A stretch of 6,195 bases of DNA from an uncultured Bacillaceae bacterium (GTDB lineage Bacteria; Bacillota; Bacilli; Bacillales; Alkalibacillaceae): the NCBI GenBank assembly GCA_937983065.1, contig CALKAL010000180.1, forward strand, positions 1 through 6,195, given 5' to 3'. This document shows, piece after piece, positions 4,911 through 6,195 of this stretch (its first letter is position 1; the number at the start of each line of letters is the position of its first letter). A model generated the notes under the pieces. It saw only the letters and a program-made list of their open reading frames with translations, was not told the DNA's origin and did not search any database. Made by a program: the position numbers and the translations under genes.

Positions 4911-6164
4911 ATGTACGAGCAAATTTTTGATGAAATTGTTGAAATCATGCATAACGACTATTCGGGTTGTAACGATAAAAAAGGTTGGGATCGTCCAGCA
5001 TATTTTAAAAAACAAATTCAGCCAGATTTTTCACCGACGGAATTTGTTGATTTAGTGAAAGATTATCTATTAGATTTTAAAGATGCGCATATGACATTTA
5101 GATTATCTGATAGGAGTGATGAAAAAGTATATGAGCCAGGATTTAAAGTCCGAAGATATGAAGATGCTTTATACATAACGGAAATTTTGCACGATCAAGA
5201 CGTAAAAATCGGGGAGAAAATCGTTTCCCTTGATGATCAAAGCATTAGTGAAATACGGGCTTCGCTTGACCGGATGTTTCTAGAAAAGGAAAATGAACGA
5301 GAAAATTGGCAGCCGATTCTAATGCGCTATGAAACGGCACAGCTAGTAGATTCCGAATCAAATCAACGTACGATTGAATTAATAAAATACGAGAAGAACC
5401 CATATTCACCGACATATTCGATAGAAAAAATAAATGATGATACGCTTTTCATGACGTTAACCGATTTTGATGACCCAGATGCGATCATTCAATTGATTGA
5501 ACAAAATGAGCAATTATTAAACGAAACAAAAAATTTAATTATTGATGTACGAATTAATTACGGTGGTTCTGACGGTGCTTTTTATAAGCTTTTATCGTAT
5601 TTATTTCCAGAAGGTGAAACGTTAATTGACTTAAATGAAGATTATGAGATGGAATATAATTGTACCCCGCTAAATGTTGAAACGATGGTGGCTGATATTA
5701 ATGAGACGCTCGAGCAAATTGAGGATCAACGAATGAAGGAAACATTACAACAGTTGGCACAAACATTAGAAGAAAATAAAGGAAAAGGATTTGTCGATTT
5801 CGGTACAGATACTTCCGTTAACTTAACAGGGAATCGATTTCCAGAAAGTATCGTCGTTTTAGCCGATACATATTGCGGGAGTGCTGGGGATATTTTTATT
5901 GAGATCGTTAAAATGTCACCTAAAGTCACTGTGATCGGACGCCCGACTGCGGGATTAAATGATTACGCAAATCTAACGATAAAAAAATGGAATGATCGTT
6001 TTGAGCTTTGGTATCCTGTTTCAAGACTAAAAAGAATTGACCGTGGTAAAGGAATGACCGGAATCGGAATCCATCCTGACGTATACATTCCTTGGTCACC
6101 TCAACATTTAGAAAAAGATTTAGATTTAGAAAAAGCGATGCAAATATTAAAGGAAAAAGAATAA
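4911..6164 (+). CDS. S41-family serine peptidase, cytoplasmic, tricorn-like active site
   Basis: This 417-aa protein belongs to the S41 (C-terminal processing/tricorn core) peptidases. Residues 1-70 are helical and contain DAH (58-60), resembling the D-G-H motif whose histidine is catalytic in the tricorn-type branch. Residues about 75-115 look like a degenerate PDZ domain (VKIGEKIVSLDDQSI). The catalytic core follows, with LIIDVRINYGG (209-219), CGSAGD with the presumed nucleophile Ser324, and GRPTAG (343-348). The processing-protease branch has TFGKG with a catalytic lysine about 25 residues after the serine; here TAGLND has leucine there, so a Ser-Lys dyad is unlikely. No signal peptide or membrane helix is visible, so it should act inside the cell, perhaps on peptides. 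The start ATG has AGAGGGGA seven bases upstream. The substrate is unknown, and a non-peptidase role cannot be excluded. Confidence 0.85.
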   Translation: MYEQIFDEIVEIMHNDYSGCNDKKGWDRPAYFKKQIQPDFSPTEFVDLVKDYLLDFKDAHMTFRLSDRSDEKVYEPGFKVRRYEDALYITEILHDQDVKIGEKIVSLDDQSISEIRASLDRMFLEKENERENWQPILMRYETAQLVDSESNQRTIELIKYEKNPYSPTYSIEKINDDTLFMTLTDFDDPDAIIQLIEQNEQLLNETKNLIIDVRINYGGSDGAFYKLLSYLFPEGETLIDLNEDYEMEYNCTPLNVETMVADINETLEQIEDQRMKETLQQLAQTLEENKGKGFVDFGTDTSVNLTGNRFPESIVVLADTYCGSAGDIFIEIVKMSPKVTVIGRPTAGLNDYANLTIKKWNDRFELWYPVSRLKRIDRGKGMTGIGIHPDVYIPWSPQHLEKDLDLEKAMQILKEKE

Positions 6165-6195
6165 TGGGGGTATGGCTCTCAAACCCAAATCTCAA

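Noticed and set aside
5726..5929. 67-codon open frame on the - strand inside the peptidase gene
   Set aside because: It is antisense to the conserved catalytic core of the peptidase and has no supporting start signal or recognisable product.
5926..6195. 89-codon open frame on the - strand reaching the right edge
   Set aside because: It is antisense to the well-supported C-terminus of the peptidase, and its composition looks like a shadow frame.
6165..6195. Possible terminator after the peptidase gene (TGGG at 6165-6168 and CCCA at 6183-6186)
   Set aside because: Only four pairs are visible and the window ends before any T-run, so it cannot be judged.

Overview
The window reads as a stretch of chromosome from a low-GC, Gram-positive rod of the Bacillaceae type. 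The DNA is AT-rich by eye, the ribosome binding sites are strong (GGAGG, GAGGAG, AGGGGG), the promoters look sigma-A-like, and the gene families are typical of Bacillus and its relatives. I cannot name the species. All six convincing genes lie on the + strand, in three transcription units.

Unit 1 (about 176-2947) is an autoregulated-looking ABC transporter operon. Its promoter carries a 24-bp inverted repeat at the expected transcription start. The genes are a 127-aa GntR repressor of the YtrA/PmtR subfamily, a 296-aa ABC ATPase, a 245-aa six-helix permease, and a 226-aa protein with two N-terminal membrane helices and a likely extracellular domain of about 170 residues that I do not recognise. 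The genes overlap by 4, about 14 and 4 bases, so they are probably translated together. The family context (YtrA in Bacillus subtilis, PmtR in Staphylococcus aureus) suggests export of, or defence against, a cell-wall-active or amphipathic peptide-like compound released from repression when that compound is present. The substrate is not visible in the sequence.

Unit 2 (about 2993-4846) is a single gene for a soluble diguanylate cyclase with three PAS domains and an intact GGDEF site plus an RxxD inhibitory site. It would make c-di-GMP in response to an intracellular signal. Its leader holds a duplicated 8-mer and a perfect 10-bp hairpin at the likely transcript start. Its 3' end, starting inside the stop codon, folds as an unusually long imperfect hairpin followed by seven T residues.

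Unit 3 (about 4843-6164) is a cytoplasmic S41-family peptidase of 417 aa with its own good promoter, whose -35 box overlaps the preceding terminator's T-tract. It has the S41 serine and a tricorn-like DAH histidine, but not the catalytic lysine of the C-terminal processing protease branch.

I see no tRNA, rRNA, CRISPR array, insertion sequence or origin. The least explained items are the three-component ABC unit with its unknown ectodomain protein, the two structured RNA segments around the cyclase gene, and the peptidase without a signal peptide.
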